From contig WRII01000028.1 in NCBI GenBank assembly GCA_009782825.1, positions 1-34,961 of the forward strand: DNA of 34,961 nucleotides, in the 5' to 3' direction. The stretch is from Peptococcaceae bacterium. Its GTDB lineage: Bacteria; Bacillota; Desulfitobacteriia; Desulfitobacteriales; Syntrophobotulaceae. The position numbers and the translations under genes were made by a program. A model generated the notes under the pieces. It saw only the letters and a list, made by a program, of their open reading frames with translations. It was not told the origin of the DNA and did no database searches. Below are positions 1 through 7,861 of this stretch, piece after piece; the stretch's first letter is position 1, and each line of letters opens with the position of its first letter.

Positions 1-58
1 CTCTACAAGGCCACTCGGGCCGGCTTAGAAGCGCACAATCGCGTAGAATCGAGCGCGT

Positions 59-144
59 TAAATGTTCGCCTGCTCTGTGTGGCCGGCTCAAGAAGCATCA
101 TATGTTTTTGGAATATTATGCTACAACAATTAATTGGTGCGCCC
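59..144 (-). repeat. Left copy of a two-block inverted repeat
   Basis: Two 26-bp blocks, at 59-84 and 119-144, are exact reverse complements of blocks at 34847-34872 and 34786-34811. The 34-bp stretch between them is not conserved, although the matching stretch on the right is almost the same length (35 bp). The short reading frames through the two copies are in different frames relative to the blocks, so conservation is at nucleotide level rather than protein level. The element is not one I recognise. Confidence 0.8.
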
Positions 145-176
145 AAGTTCTTTTCTTCGCAATAAGTGACACAAAG

Positions 177-206
177 AGAAAGCGGCAGATTCTGCCGTTT
201 TTGTTT
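177..206 (+). terminator. Rho-independent terminator
   Basis: A GC-rich hairpin (CGGCA at 183-187, TGCCG at 193-197, five-base loop) is preceded by an A-rich run and followed by a T-rich tract from 198. This is the classic layout for plus-strand termination. It would end transcripts entering from left of the window and insulate the operon starting at 473. Confidence 0.75.
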
Positions 207-307
207 CAACCCTGAATCTAACCAATTTGAGGAAGCGGGAAAGTGCAAAGTTTATTGTTTATTTTTAACTTTTACATGATTCATACAAACAATTTGCATG
301 CTATTGC

Positions 308-335
308 TTGGGGTTTTACTTTACACCACTATAAT
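308..335 (+). promoter_or_regulatory. Candidate promoter of the importer operon
   Basis: A perfect TATAAT lies at 330-335 with a weak -35 (TTGGGG, 308-313) 16 bp upstream. Upstream, TGCAAA (244-249) and ATTGTTT (254-260) face AAACAATTTGCA (287-298), an imperfect inverted repeat that could be an operator. The predicted leader is about 130 nt and carries an unused AGGAGG at 351 as well as the duplicated element at 405-430. Confidence 0.4.
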
Positions 336-404
336 TATTTTGACAAAGATAGGAGGTGTAAGAAGAGCGATTTGTGTGTGAATTATCACGGCACGGAAGT
401 CAGC

Positions 405-430
405 ACTTAACAGGAGGACTTAACAGGAGG
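405..430 (+). repeat. 13-bp tandem duplication containing a ribosome-site-like AGGAGG
   Basis: ACTTAACAGGAGG occurs twice in immediate succession at 405-417 and 418-430, followed by a degenerate third start (ACTTCAACG). Each copy contains a perfect Shine-Dalgarno-like AGGAGG, but neither is followed by a sensible reading frame. The true ribosome site of the downstream gene is AAGGAG near 457-462. Confidence 0.8.
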
Positions 431-472
431 ACTTCAACGAAAAGAAATTTATAACAGAAGGAGCGTAATTCC

Positions 473-1765
473 ATGAAAAAGATAGTTTCATTTATTCTTG
501 TGGCATGTCTTTCACTGTCTTTAGCGGCATGCTCAAGCGACTCAAACGATACGGCAAACAAACCGGTGAAAATCGCATTCTATACCTATAACTACATGGC
601 TCAACAAAAGGATGGTGTTGATAAACTCATAGCAGACTTCAAAAAAGACAATCCGGATATTGACGTCGAAGTTGTCTACGTAACAAGCGAAGAAATCAAT
701 ACCAAAATTCAGGCTGATATCGCCGCCGGTGTTGAACCGGACGTGATACAAGTCGTTTTTGACGCGTTGGATTTTGCTCAAAATAACTATGGTGTACAAG
801 ATCTGAATGAACTCGTTGATAAGACAGAACTTGAAGAGCATTTAAAAGGGTTTGAACCCGCAGCACTTAATGTTGCAAAAATTGACGGTAAAATGCTCGG
901 CTTGCCCTATACTTTCAGCACACCCGTATTATTCTATAATGCAACATTGCTCGAAGAAGCGGGATTGGATCCTGATACACCTCCGACCACATGGGAAGAG
1001 GTAGAAAAATACGCGCTTCAAATTAAAGAACAAACCAGTAATGACGGCTTCTTATTTGGGGGGTACCTCCTAAGTGACTGCTTTTTACAAGCCCTTATAA
1101 AAAGCAACGGTGGCAGCATTATGTCCAGCGACAGGACAACAATACAGTATGGCGAGCAGCCGGCAATCGAAGCTCTGTCCATGTTAAAAAATATGGTCAC
1201 TAACGGCGCACAACCGAAGATCACCGACTCCATGCAAGGTGTAGAAGCCTTCTCTGGCGGCAAATTAGGTATGATGCTATACACATCAGCTCTGCAAGCC
1301 AGTATGATCAAGGCGGCCGATGAGGGAGGCTGGGAGCTCAGAACCGCTAAAATGCCTGCATTTGGTGATAAACCTGCGGTACCCGTCAACACAGGCAGCG
1401 GATTGTTCATTTGCACAAAAGATAAAGCCAAGCAGGAAGCTGCTTGGAAATTCATCAAATATGTGACCAGCGACGAAGGTTATACCGTCATTACTTCCAT
1501 GATGGGATATCCCCCCCTGCGCCCTGCTATTATAGAAGATGAGCGCTATCTCAAAAAATGGGCGGAGGAAAACCCTCTTGCCGGTCCTAACCTCGAACAA
1601 TTAAAAATAGTGACTCCATGGCAATCTTATCCAGGCAATAACTGGTATCAAATTGAACAGCTGCTCATGGATGCCAGCGTTAAAGCTGTATTCACAGATG
1701 CCGATGTCGCCCAAACAATGCAGGACGCACAGAATCAAGCACAGTCCTTAATGCCTAAGAAATGA
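473..1765 (+). CDS. ABC importer solute-binding lipoprotein (CUT1/UgpB-like)
   Basis: This 430-residue protein is an extracellular solute-binding protein of family 1, the group that binds sugars, oligosaccharides, glycerol-3-phosphate and glycerophosphodiesters. A lipoprotein signal is plain: MKK, a hydrophobic stretch, then lipobox L17-A18-A19-C20, so the mature protein would be lipid-anchored outside the membrane. The rest has the typical family composition, including LPYTFSTPVLFYN near the hinge and a long C-terminal lobe. The ATG at 473 follows AAGGAG at good spacing. It is the first gene of a six-gene operon, 10 bp ahead of a metallophosphoesterase. The ligand cannot be read from the sequence. 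The two hydrolases in the operon suggest a phosphorylated or phosphodiester compound, as for UgpB, but that is inference. Confidence 0.9.
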   Translation: MKKIVSFILVACLSLSLAACSSDSNDTANKPVKIAFYTYNYMAQQKDGVDKLIADFKKDNPDIDVEVVYVTSEEINTKIQADIAAGVEPDVIQVVFDALDFAQNNYGVQDLNELVDKTELEEHLKGFEPAALNVAKIDGKMLGLPYTFSTPVLFYNATLLEEAGLDPDTPPTTWEEVEKYALQIKEQTSNDGFLFGGYLLSDCFLQALIKSNGGSIMSSDRTTIQYGEQPAIEALSMLKNMVTNGAQPKITDSMQGVEAFSGGKLGMMLYTSALQASMIKAADEGGWELRTAKMPAFGDKPAVPVNTGSGLFICTKDKAKQEAAWKFIKYVTSDEGYTVITSMMGYPPLRPAIIEDERYLKKWAEENPLAGPNLEQLKIVTPWQSYPGNNWYQIEQLLMDASVKAVFTDADVAQTMQDAQNQAQSLMPKK

Positions 1766-1775
1766 GGAAAATTTC

Positions 1776-2645
1776 ATGAAAACAATACGATTTGCGCACT
1801 TAGCCGACACACATTTATGCCGCGAAGGTAAGTCCGCTTTCTTAGATATCGCTGTCAGAGACAATTTCGAAAAAGCGATTGACTATTTTTGTGCGATGAA
1901 TGACAAGCTGGACTTTGTCGTTGTCACCGGCGACATCATTAATGATAATGATTTAGAAGATTACCGTTATGCCAAAGGGTTTATTGACCGTATGCAGGAA
2001 AAATTGGGCTCGCCTATCTTCCTCACAATAGGCAACCATGATGACCGCGGGTATTTCTTTGAAGGGTACCTGGAAGAAGAACCCCAGTCGGCTTATTACT
2101 ACAGCAGGGATATTAACGGCCTTCGCCTGATCGTCTTGGATTCAAAGGATAATGACGTGGACGGCGAGATAGGCGAGGAACAATTGCTATGGCTTAAACA
2201 GCAATTAGAAGAACCGGCAGAATGCGGTACTGTCCTTGCTTTTCATCATCCAACTGCGATGAGCGAGTTTGGACTTGGCGAAAGCAGTCTTAGAGATACC
2301 AGCGCCCTTTATGATATCATCTGGGGAACTGATGTTATCGGCGTATTAACAGGGCATACGCACAGAAGCAATCAGAACATTATCATGGATAATATTTTGA
2401 GCCTTACAGCGGACAGTATGGCGTACAGCCTTGTTGTCAACGGCGACGATGTGAAAATGATAGAACGTTTCGGATTTAATATGGTTACAATCCTTAACCA
2501 AACGATGCATAACAATACGGTTACTTTCGGGTCTGAAAAAGTTTTGGCACAAATTTCACTTAAAAAAATCATGAGTATGGTTGGCCAAATCAAAACAACT
2601 ACCGAAAGCCTGAAAGAATTTGAAACCCTTTTAAAAGGAGCATAA
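1776..2645 (+). CDS. Calcineurin-like metallophosphoesterase
   Basis: This 289-residue protein belongs to the calcineurin-like phosphoesterase superfamily, close in layout to the CpdA/GpdQ class that hydrolyses cyclic nucleotides or glycerophosphodiesters. All dimetal-site motifs are present in order: D11-x-H13, G52-D53, G86-N87-H88-D89, H157-H158 and G193-H194-T195-H196. There is no signal peptide or membrane segment, so it should act in the cytoplasm. It sits between the binding protein and the first permease, one base ahead of the latter, which makes co-expression with the importer nearly certain. A plausible role is cleavage of an imported phosphodiester. The substrate is not visible in the sequence and a cyclic-nucleotide role cannot be excluded. 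Confidence 0.88.
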   Translation: MKTIRFAHLADTHLCREGKSAFLDIAVRDNFEKAIDYFCAMNDKLDFVVVTGDIINDNDLEDYRYAKGFIDRMQEKLGSPIFLTIGNHDDRGYFFEGYLEEEPQSAYYYSRDINGLRLIVLDSKDNDVDGEIGEEQLLWLKQQLEEPAECGTVLAFHHPTAMSEFGLGESSLRDTSALYDIIWGTDVIGVLTGHTHRSNQNIIMDNILSLTADSMAYSLVVNGDDVKMIERFGFNMVTILNQTMHNNTVTFGSEKVLAQISLKKIMSMVGQIKTTTESLKEFETLLKGA

Positions 2646-2646
2646 T

Positions 2647-3570
2647 GTGTTTCTATCTAAATTCCAAAATATTAAAATAAAGGATTTCATCAGGACATTA
2701 AACCCATTATGGTTTATGCTTCCCGCCCTGTTCCTGATGGGCCTATGGACTTACTGGCCGCTTATTAAAACAGTTTTTTACAGCTTTATGGAATGGAACA
2801 TGCTTCCTAGCAGCACCCCTGAGATGGTGGGATTTGAAAATTATCTCAGGCTGTTTGACCATCCCGATTTCGGCAAAGCACTTGTCAACACACTGTGGTA
2901 TATCATTGGCATGTTACCTTTTGCGGTGATTATTCCTTTGATCTTAGCGATAGTTACGGAGAACATGAATACAAAAGCCAAAAATATTTATCGTACGTTG
3001 TTCTTCCTCCCCATGATTATGCCTCCTGTGACGGTTGCCATCATTTGGCGCTGGCTTTTTCACCCCTCGGTCGGGGTTATCAATCAGGCGTTGATGGGGC
3101 TGGGGCTGATTGACCAAGGAATCAATTTTTTAGGGTCTGAACCTACCGCTCTCTTTTCTATTCTCCTCATTGCGGGATGGAAAATGATTGGCTTCAGCAC
3201 ACTGATGTTCTCCGCGGCATTGACCGGCGTTGACAAGTCATATTATGAAGCGGCGGATCTTGACAGAACCTCTAAGCTGCGTCAGACGCTGACCATTACG
3301 CTTCCTCTGATCTCACCCATGGTCATCTATATGATCATGCTTAGCATTCTCTTTACCGCACAATGGACATTTGTCTACATCAATGTGTTAACCCTGGGAG
3401 GACCTGCAAGCGCAACAACAAATGTTTATTATTTAATGTATGTCTATGGCATTAAGAATTTTAATGCCGGCATGGGCTCGGCGGCAGCCATCCTGTTTTT
3501 CGTCCTGTTTGGTATCATTGCGATCATGATAAATCAAATCAATAAACGCTTTGCGTTTTATGATAACTGA
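2647..3570 (+). CDS. ABC importer permease, first subunit (CUT1/UgpA-like)
   Basis: This 307-residue integral membrane protein has about six transmembrane segments and the binding-protein-dependent permease signature. The EAA loop reads EAADLDRTSKL...ITLP near residues 200-220. It has the usual EAA and LP ends, but the normally conserved glycine after the aspartate is arginine. The start is GTG at 2647; the ATG at 2645 overlapping the upstream stop runs into a stop after 11 codons and is not a start. The ribosome site AAAGGAG lies at the end of the previous gene. It would pair with the second permease to form the channel through which the solute passes. Confidence 0.9.
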   Translation: MFLSKFQNIKIKDFIRTLNPLWFMLPALFLMGLWTYWPLIKTVFYSFMEWNMLPSSTPEMVGFENYLRLFDHPDFGKALVNTLWYIIGMLPFAVIIPLILAIVTENMNTKAKNIYRTLFFLPMIMPPVTVAIIWRWLFHPSVGVINQALMGLGLIDQGINFLGSEPTALFSILLIAGWKMIGFSTLMFSAALTGVDKSYYEAADLDRTSKLRQTLTITLPLISPMVIYMIMLSILFTAQWTFVYINVLTLGGPASATTNVYYLMYVYGIKNFNAGMGSAAAILFFVLFGIIAIMINQINKRFAFYDN

Positions 3571-3583
3571 GAGAGGAAAATGT

Positions 3584-4396
3584 ATGATCTCGTCAATAAA
3601 ACAAATACCCAAACATGCTTTGCTGATTCTGCTCTGCGCTTTCGCGATTTTCCCATTATATTGGATGGTGATCAGTTCTCTTAAGCCCCTTGGCGAAATC
3701 TTTACCCCCAGCATGTTCCCGTCAGCGCCAACGCTTGAAAATTATACGTACGCTGTAAACAATGTCCCCATCTTCAGATTAACCCTTAACACACTCATTA
3801 TTGCTTCTGTACAGACTGTTGCACAGTTAGTATCAGCCGTTATGGCGGCCTATGCGCTTACACGATGGGAATTTAAGGGCCGGGGTCTTATTTTCACCAT
3901 CTTCAGTCTGACCTGGCTGGTTCCCATGCAAGCCATTATGATCCCTAATTATATTACCATCACTTCTTTAGGTCTTAGAAATACCATGCTGGGTGTGATA
4001 TTGCCCTTTACAGCGTCAACCTTCGCAATACTTTCACTGTATTCTGCCCTTAAATCTTTCCCGAAAGCATTAATAGAAGCCGCTGTTATGGACAAATTAA
4101 GTGAATTTTCCATTCTAACACGTATTGTGCTTCCCAATATCAAGCCGGCCATGGTTTCACTGGGAATACTGCTGTTTATCCATGGCTGGAATGAGTATCT
4201 TTGGGCCATGCTGGTCAATACGAGAATCGATCAGGCGCCTATACAGATTGGCCTGCAGCAGTTCCTGAGCCTTGAAAGGAATGAATGGGGAGCGCTGATG
4301 GCAGCGGCCACGCTTTCCAGCATACCGATTATTGCGCTCTATTTAGCGCTTCAAAAAATGATTATAAATTCATTTGTGAAATGGGGGATTAAATAA
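3584..4396 (+). CDS. ABC importer permease, second subunit (CUT1/UgpE-like)
   Basis: This is the MalG/UgpE-type permease partner, about 270 residues with six predicted transmembrane segments. The EAA loop reads EAAVMDKLSEF...IVLP; as in the partner permease the usual glycine is replaced, here by lysine. The open frame extends back to a TTG at 3551 inside the upstream gene, but GAGAGGAAAA ends a few bases before the ATG at 3584 and nothing comparable precedes the TTG. I therefore start at 3584, giving MISSIKQIPKHALLIL and an immediate first membrane helix. The stop codon overlaps the next start by one base (TAATG), a sign of translational coupling. Confidence 0.9.
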   Translation: MISSIKQIPKHALLILLCAFAIFPLYWMVISSLKPLGEIFTPSMFPSAPTLENYTYAVNNVPIFRLTLNTLIIASVQTVAQLVSAVMAAYALTRWEFKGRGLIFTIFSLTWLVPMQAIMIPNYITITSLGLRNTMLGVILPFTASTFAILSLYSALKSFPKALIEAAVMDKLSEFSILTRIVLPNIKPAMVSLGILLFIHGWNEYLWAMLVNTRIDQAPIQIGLQQFLSLERNEWGALMAAATLSSIPIIALYLALQKMIINSFVKWGIK

Positions 4397-5166
4397 TGGA
4401 AGCCGCCTTGAAACAAACAAGACACCCCAAACAGTGCCTGAACCTTACAACTGCCCATAACGCGCGCGACCTTAGCGGGTATCAGACAGCAGATGGTTTT
4501 ATAACCTCAGATCGGTTCCTGAGATCAGACTGCTTCATGCCGCTCAGTGACAATGACGCGAAGACGCTTTGGGGGTTAGGCGTGCGCACGGTAATTGACC
4601 TGCGCAATCAGGATGAGTATGAGAAAGTCCCCAGCGGGCTTTCAGAGTATGAGCATGTCACGTATGTTTGTTTGCCGCTCTATTCAGAAGAGACTAAGCG
4701 AAGCTTGGATTTTGATAAACTGCCGCCCGATTTTAATTTGGGCGCACTCTATATTGATATGCTTGACACTCATCAGGATTCAATCCGCCGCTTCTTTGCC
4801 CAAGCCGCCCAGGCCCGGGAGGGGAAAATTCTGTTTCACTGCAGCGCGGGCAAAGACCGGACAGGGCTGCTAGCAGCGTTGCTGCTCAAGTTATGCGGCG
4901 TCAGCGATAATGATGTTATACAAGATTATGCCCTCACCGAAGTTTTTTTGGCCCAGATGCTGCCCATTCTGAAAGAAAATGCCGGCATGCCGGCGCAATT
5001 GGATAAGCTTGTGGACGACATGCTGGGCTCAGACCCTGTTCATATGGAGCGCCTTTTGAAACATTTAAACGCCAAATATAACGGCGCCCAAGGCTATCTG
5101 GAGTTCATCGGCGTGAGCCATGATGACATAGAAAGCCTTAAAAACTGTATGATAGAAAGGATTTGA
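4396..5166 (+). CDS. Tyrosine/phosphoinositide phosphatase-like protein (Y_phosphatase3 family)
   Basis: This 256-residue cytoplasmic protein carries the cysteine-phosphatase P-loop HCSAGKDRTG, with C149 and R155 giving the CX5R motif. The N-terminal NARDLSGYQTADG (22-34) and FLRSD (41-45) are hallmarks of the Y_phosphatase3 family (PF13350). Family members include protein tyrosine phosphatases and the Listeria LipA enzyme, which also acts on phosphoinositides. It starts on the last base of the second permease and ends 3 bp before the ATPase gene, so it is a true operon member and not a neighbour by chance. It could remove a phosphate from the imported compound after the phosphodiesterase, or could regulate the transporter. 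The sequence does not decide between these. Confidence 0.88.
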   Translation: MEAALKQTRHPKQCLNLTTAHNARDLSGYQTADGFITSDRFLRSDCFMPLSDNDAKTLWGLGVRTVIDLRNQDEYEKVPSGLSEYEHVTYVCLPLYSEETKRSLDFDKLPPDFNLGALYIDMLDTHQDSIRRFFAQAAQAREGKILFHCSAGKDRTGLLAALLLKLCGVSDNDVIQDYALTEVFLAQMLPILKENAGMPAQLDKLVDDMLGSDPVHMERLLKHLNAKYNGAQGYLEFIGVSHDDIESLKNCMIERI

Positions 5167-5169
5167 AAA

Positions 5170-6246
5170 ATGAGTAATGTAACAATTCAAAACGTTAGCA
5201 AAGCTTTTAAAGAAGTGACTGTACTCGATACCATTAATTTGAACATTCAGGACAGTTCGTTCACCATATTACTGGGTCCTTCGGGATGTGGAAAATCCAC
5301 GCTGCTTCGCATCATCGCCGGGCTTGAAACGCCTGATCAAGGCAAAGTCCTTTGTGACAATAAAGATATGACTAAGGTTCTGCCCGGTGACCGTAATGTT
5401 GCTATGGTATTCCAAAACTATGCCCTTTACCCGCATTTGACTGTGTATCAGAATATCGAATATGGCTTAAAGGCCAGAAAGGTCAAAAACCCTGAACGGA
5501 CTAAACTGGTAACGGATGCCATCAATATGGTACGTTTAGAGGATCAGGTCAAAAAGCTGCCGGCGCAGATGTCCGGCGGACAGCGCCAGCGTGTCGCCTT
5601 GGCCCGCGCTATTGTCAAGCGCCCCAAAATATTTTTGATGGATGAACCTCTTTCTAATCTTGATGCCAAACTTCGCAACGTTATGCGCTATGAACTGACT
5701 GATTTATATAGCAAATTGGAGGCAACTTTCCTTTATGTAACACATGACCAGATTGAAGCCATGAGCATGGGAACCCATATTGTGATCATGAATAAAGGTA
5801 TTATTCAACAGGAGGGCAGCCCTAAAGCTATTTACGAAGACCCGGATAACTTGTTTGTGGCTGGTTTCATCGGCTCTCCTCCGGCTAACATTCTCTCGTT
5901 TGAGGGCTATGACTATTCTTTTGCCGTAAGGCCGGAGCACATGATACTGCACACCACACATGAAGAACACATCTCGATTTTCGGTGACATTGTTTCCAGC
6001 GAACATCTGGGATATGAAGCTATCTATAATATTAAAACGTCAATTGGAAATATAAGCGTTAAAACACCTAACCTTTGGGATAACATCTCTAACGCAACGG
6101 TAGAAGTCTGCATTAAAATGAACAAGATTATGGCATTTGATCACTCCGGCGAGCGGATTCGCGATCCCCAGCACCACGCTTATGCCATATCTGTCTTCAA
6201 ACAAGTGATTCTGGACAGAAGCGAATTCCTCGAAGGTGTGGTTTAA
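5170..6246 (+). CDS. ABC importer ATPase (MalK/UgpC-like)
   Basis: This 358-residue protein energises the importer. Visible motifs are Walker A GPSGCGKST (36-44), the Q-loop VFQNYALYP, signature MSGGQRQRVALARA (around 135), Walker B KIFLMDEPLSNLDAK (around 157), and the H-loop VTHDQIEAMSMG. A C-terminal TOBE-like regulatory region follows (FAVRPEHM near residue 255), as in MalK and UgpC. Length is normal for the group. It is the last gene of the operon. No clear terminator follows; 76 bp separate it from the next gene. Confidence 0.92.
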   Translation: MSNVTIQNVSKAFKEVTVLDTINLNIQDSSFTILLGPSGCGKSTLLRIIAGLETPDQGKVLCDNKDMTKVLPGDRNVAMVFQNYALYPHLTVYQNIEYGLKARKVKNPERTKLVTDAINMVRLEDQVKKLPAQMSGGQRQRVALARAIVKRPKIFLMDEPLSNLDAKLRNVMRYELTDLYSKLEATFLYVTHDQIEAMSMGTHIVIMNKGIIQQEGSPKAIYEDPDNLFVAGFIGSPPANILSFEGYDYSFAVRPEHMILHTTHEEHISIFGDIVSSEHLGYEAIYNIKTSIGNISVKTPNLWDNISNATVEVCIKMNKIMAFDHSGERIRDPQHHAYAISVFKQVILDRSEFLEGVV

Positions 6247-6322
6247 ACTCAAGCGCTCTTCTGCGTTTTCTGTTATACTGTTCTTGGAAATTATATAGGA
6301 GAGGGAGCTATCAGATAAAGTC

Positions 6323-7816
6323 ATGACCGAAAAACCCAAAAAAGCGCCCTACGCCATGATCACTGTCCTCATGATCAGTGATTTTATCGCCATGTTAAAT
6401 AATACACTCCTTAACGTCGCCTTACCTTCTATGATGGCTGATTTAAATCTGGAAGCCACAACGATTCAATGGCTGGTAACCGGCTTCATGCTGGTTATGG
6501 GAATCCTTGTTCCCATAACCGCTTTTTTAATCCAAAAATTCTCTGTCCGTCATCTATTCTTAACCGCCATGGCCTTATTCTCTGCCGGGGCCATAGTTGC
6601 CGGCTTTGCTTATACTTTTCCCGTGCTTTTTGCAGGGCGGTTGCTGCAAGCTGCCGGCTCATCGATTGTGATGCCGTTATTAATGAATGTCATGCTTGTC
6701 AGCTTCCCTGCCGAAAAACGCGGCTCCGCTATGGGATTCCTGGGGCTGGTTATGATGGGAGCGCCGGCAATAGGACCCACGTTGTCAGGCTGGGTTATTC
6801 AGCACTATGACTGGCGCATGCTTTTTCATTTTATCACACCCATCGCTATTGCCAGCCTCATCGCCGGGATCCTTATTCTTAAAGATAAAAAAGAAAAAAG
6901 CAGCCAGACCCTGGATCTTTTCTCTGTTATTCTATCAAGCTTCGGCTTTGGCGGTATTCTTTATGGCTTGAGCAGTGCCGGCAGCAAGGGTTGGGATACC
7001 CCCCATGTCTACATTTCACTGATCATCGGTGTGACTGCTTTGCTCTTCTTTGTCCTTCGACAAATTAAAATGGAACGGCCAATGCTGAATTTTGAAATTT
7101 TTCGATACCCCATGTATACCTTGTCGGCAGCCATCTCAATCATTCTCTCTATGGTGATGTTCTCTTCCATGCTGCTGCTCCCTATATATGTTCAAACCCT
7201 GCGGGGGATCTCCCCGTTCCAGGCAGGTCTGCTGATGCTGCCCGGAGCCTTGATGATGGCGCTTCTTTCGCCAATTACCGGAAAATTATTCGACAAAATC
7301 GGCGGCAGACTCCTCGCTGTTATCGGCTTATCCATAACTGTGATCACAAGTTACTCATTTAGCCAACTCACCCTTGACACACCCTATCTGCACTTACTCC
7401 TCCTGTATTCATCCCGCATGCTGGGAATGGCGCTAGTCATGATGCCGGTTATGACCAATGGGTTAAATCAATTGCCGGCGCGGAACTACCCCCACGGAAC
7501 CGCCATGAACAGCACCCTGCAACAAATCTCCGGCGCTATTGGATCATCGGTTCTTGTGACGATTATGTCTATTCACACAACCTCAGCAGCCCAGGATATT
7601 GCCGCCGATATGATAAAAAGCGGCGCCGTTATGACACCGGAATTGCAACACCAGGTTAGTGCTCAGGCTATGCTCAAAGGGATCAATTTCTCTTTTCTTG
7701 TGACTGCCTGTGTTGCTGTCGCTGCCTTAATCCTGGCTTTTTTTATCAAGCGCGTTACGAAAGAGAGGCAGGATCAGGGTGAAAAGGCAAAGAGAACATC
7801 AAGTTTAGCTTCCTGA
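6323..7816 (+). CDS. MFS multidrug exporter, DHA2 family (14 TM)
   Basis: This 497-residue protein is a drug:proton antiporter of the DHA2 (EmrB/LmrB/QacA) group. It shows the TM1 signature SDFIAMLNNTLLNVALP with its aspartate. The TM5 motif C, GLVMMGAPAIGPTLSGWVI, is specific to exporters. About 14 hydrophobic segments are visible, with a basic cytoplasmic tail. A GGAGAGGGAG ribosome site lies upstream of the ATG, slightly distant. It is separated from the importer operon by 76 bp that includes a TATACT box at about 6275, so it may have its own promoter. The substrate is not predictable. Confidence 0.9.
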   Translation: MTEKPKKAPYAMITVLMISDFIAMLNNTLLNVALPSMMADLNLEATTIQWLVTGFMLVMGILVPITAFLIQKFSVRHLFLTAMALFSAGAIVAGFAYTFPVLFAGRLLQAAGSSIVMPLLMNVMLVSFPAEKRGSAMGFLGLVMMGAPAIGPTLSGWVIQHYDWRMLFHFITPIAIASLIAGILILKDKKEKSSQTLDLFSVILSSFGFGGILYGLSSAGSKGWDTPHVYISLIIGVTALLFFVLRQIKMERPMLNFEIFRYPMYTLSAAISIILSMVMFSSMLLLPIYVQTLRGISPFQAGLLMLPGALMMALLSPITGKLFDKIGGRLLAVIGLSITVITSYSFSQLTLDTPYLHLLLLYSSRMLGMALVMMPVMTNGLNQLPARNYPHGTAMNSTLQQISGAIGSSVLVTIMSIHTTSAAQDIAADMIKSGAVMTPELQHQVSAQAMLKGINFSFLVTACVAVAALILAFFIKRVTKERQDQGEKAKRTSSLAS

Positions 7817-7861
7817 AAATTAATGCTAAAATAGACATACTCAAGCCGGAGGTATGAGCCT

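Noticed and set aside
3..248. 81-codon open frame on the minus strand at the left end
   Set aside because: It runs through the terminator hairpin and the repeat, has no ribosome site, and the equivalent blocks on the right are in a different frame.
3551..3583. Upstream TTG start for the second permease
   Set aside because: No ribosome site; it would overlap the first permease, and ATG 3584 is well placed.
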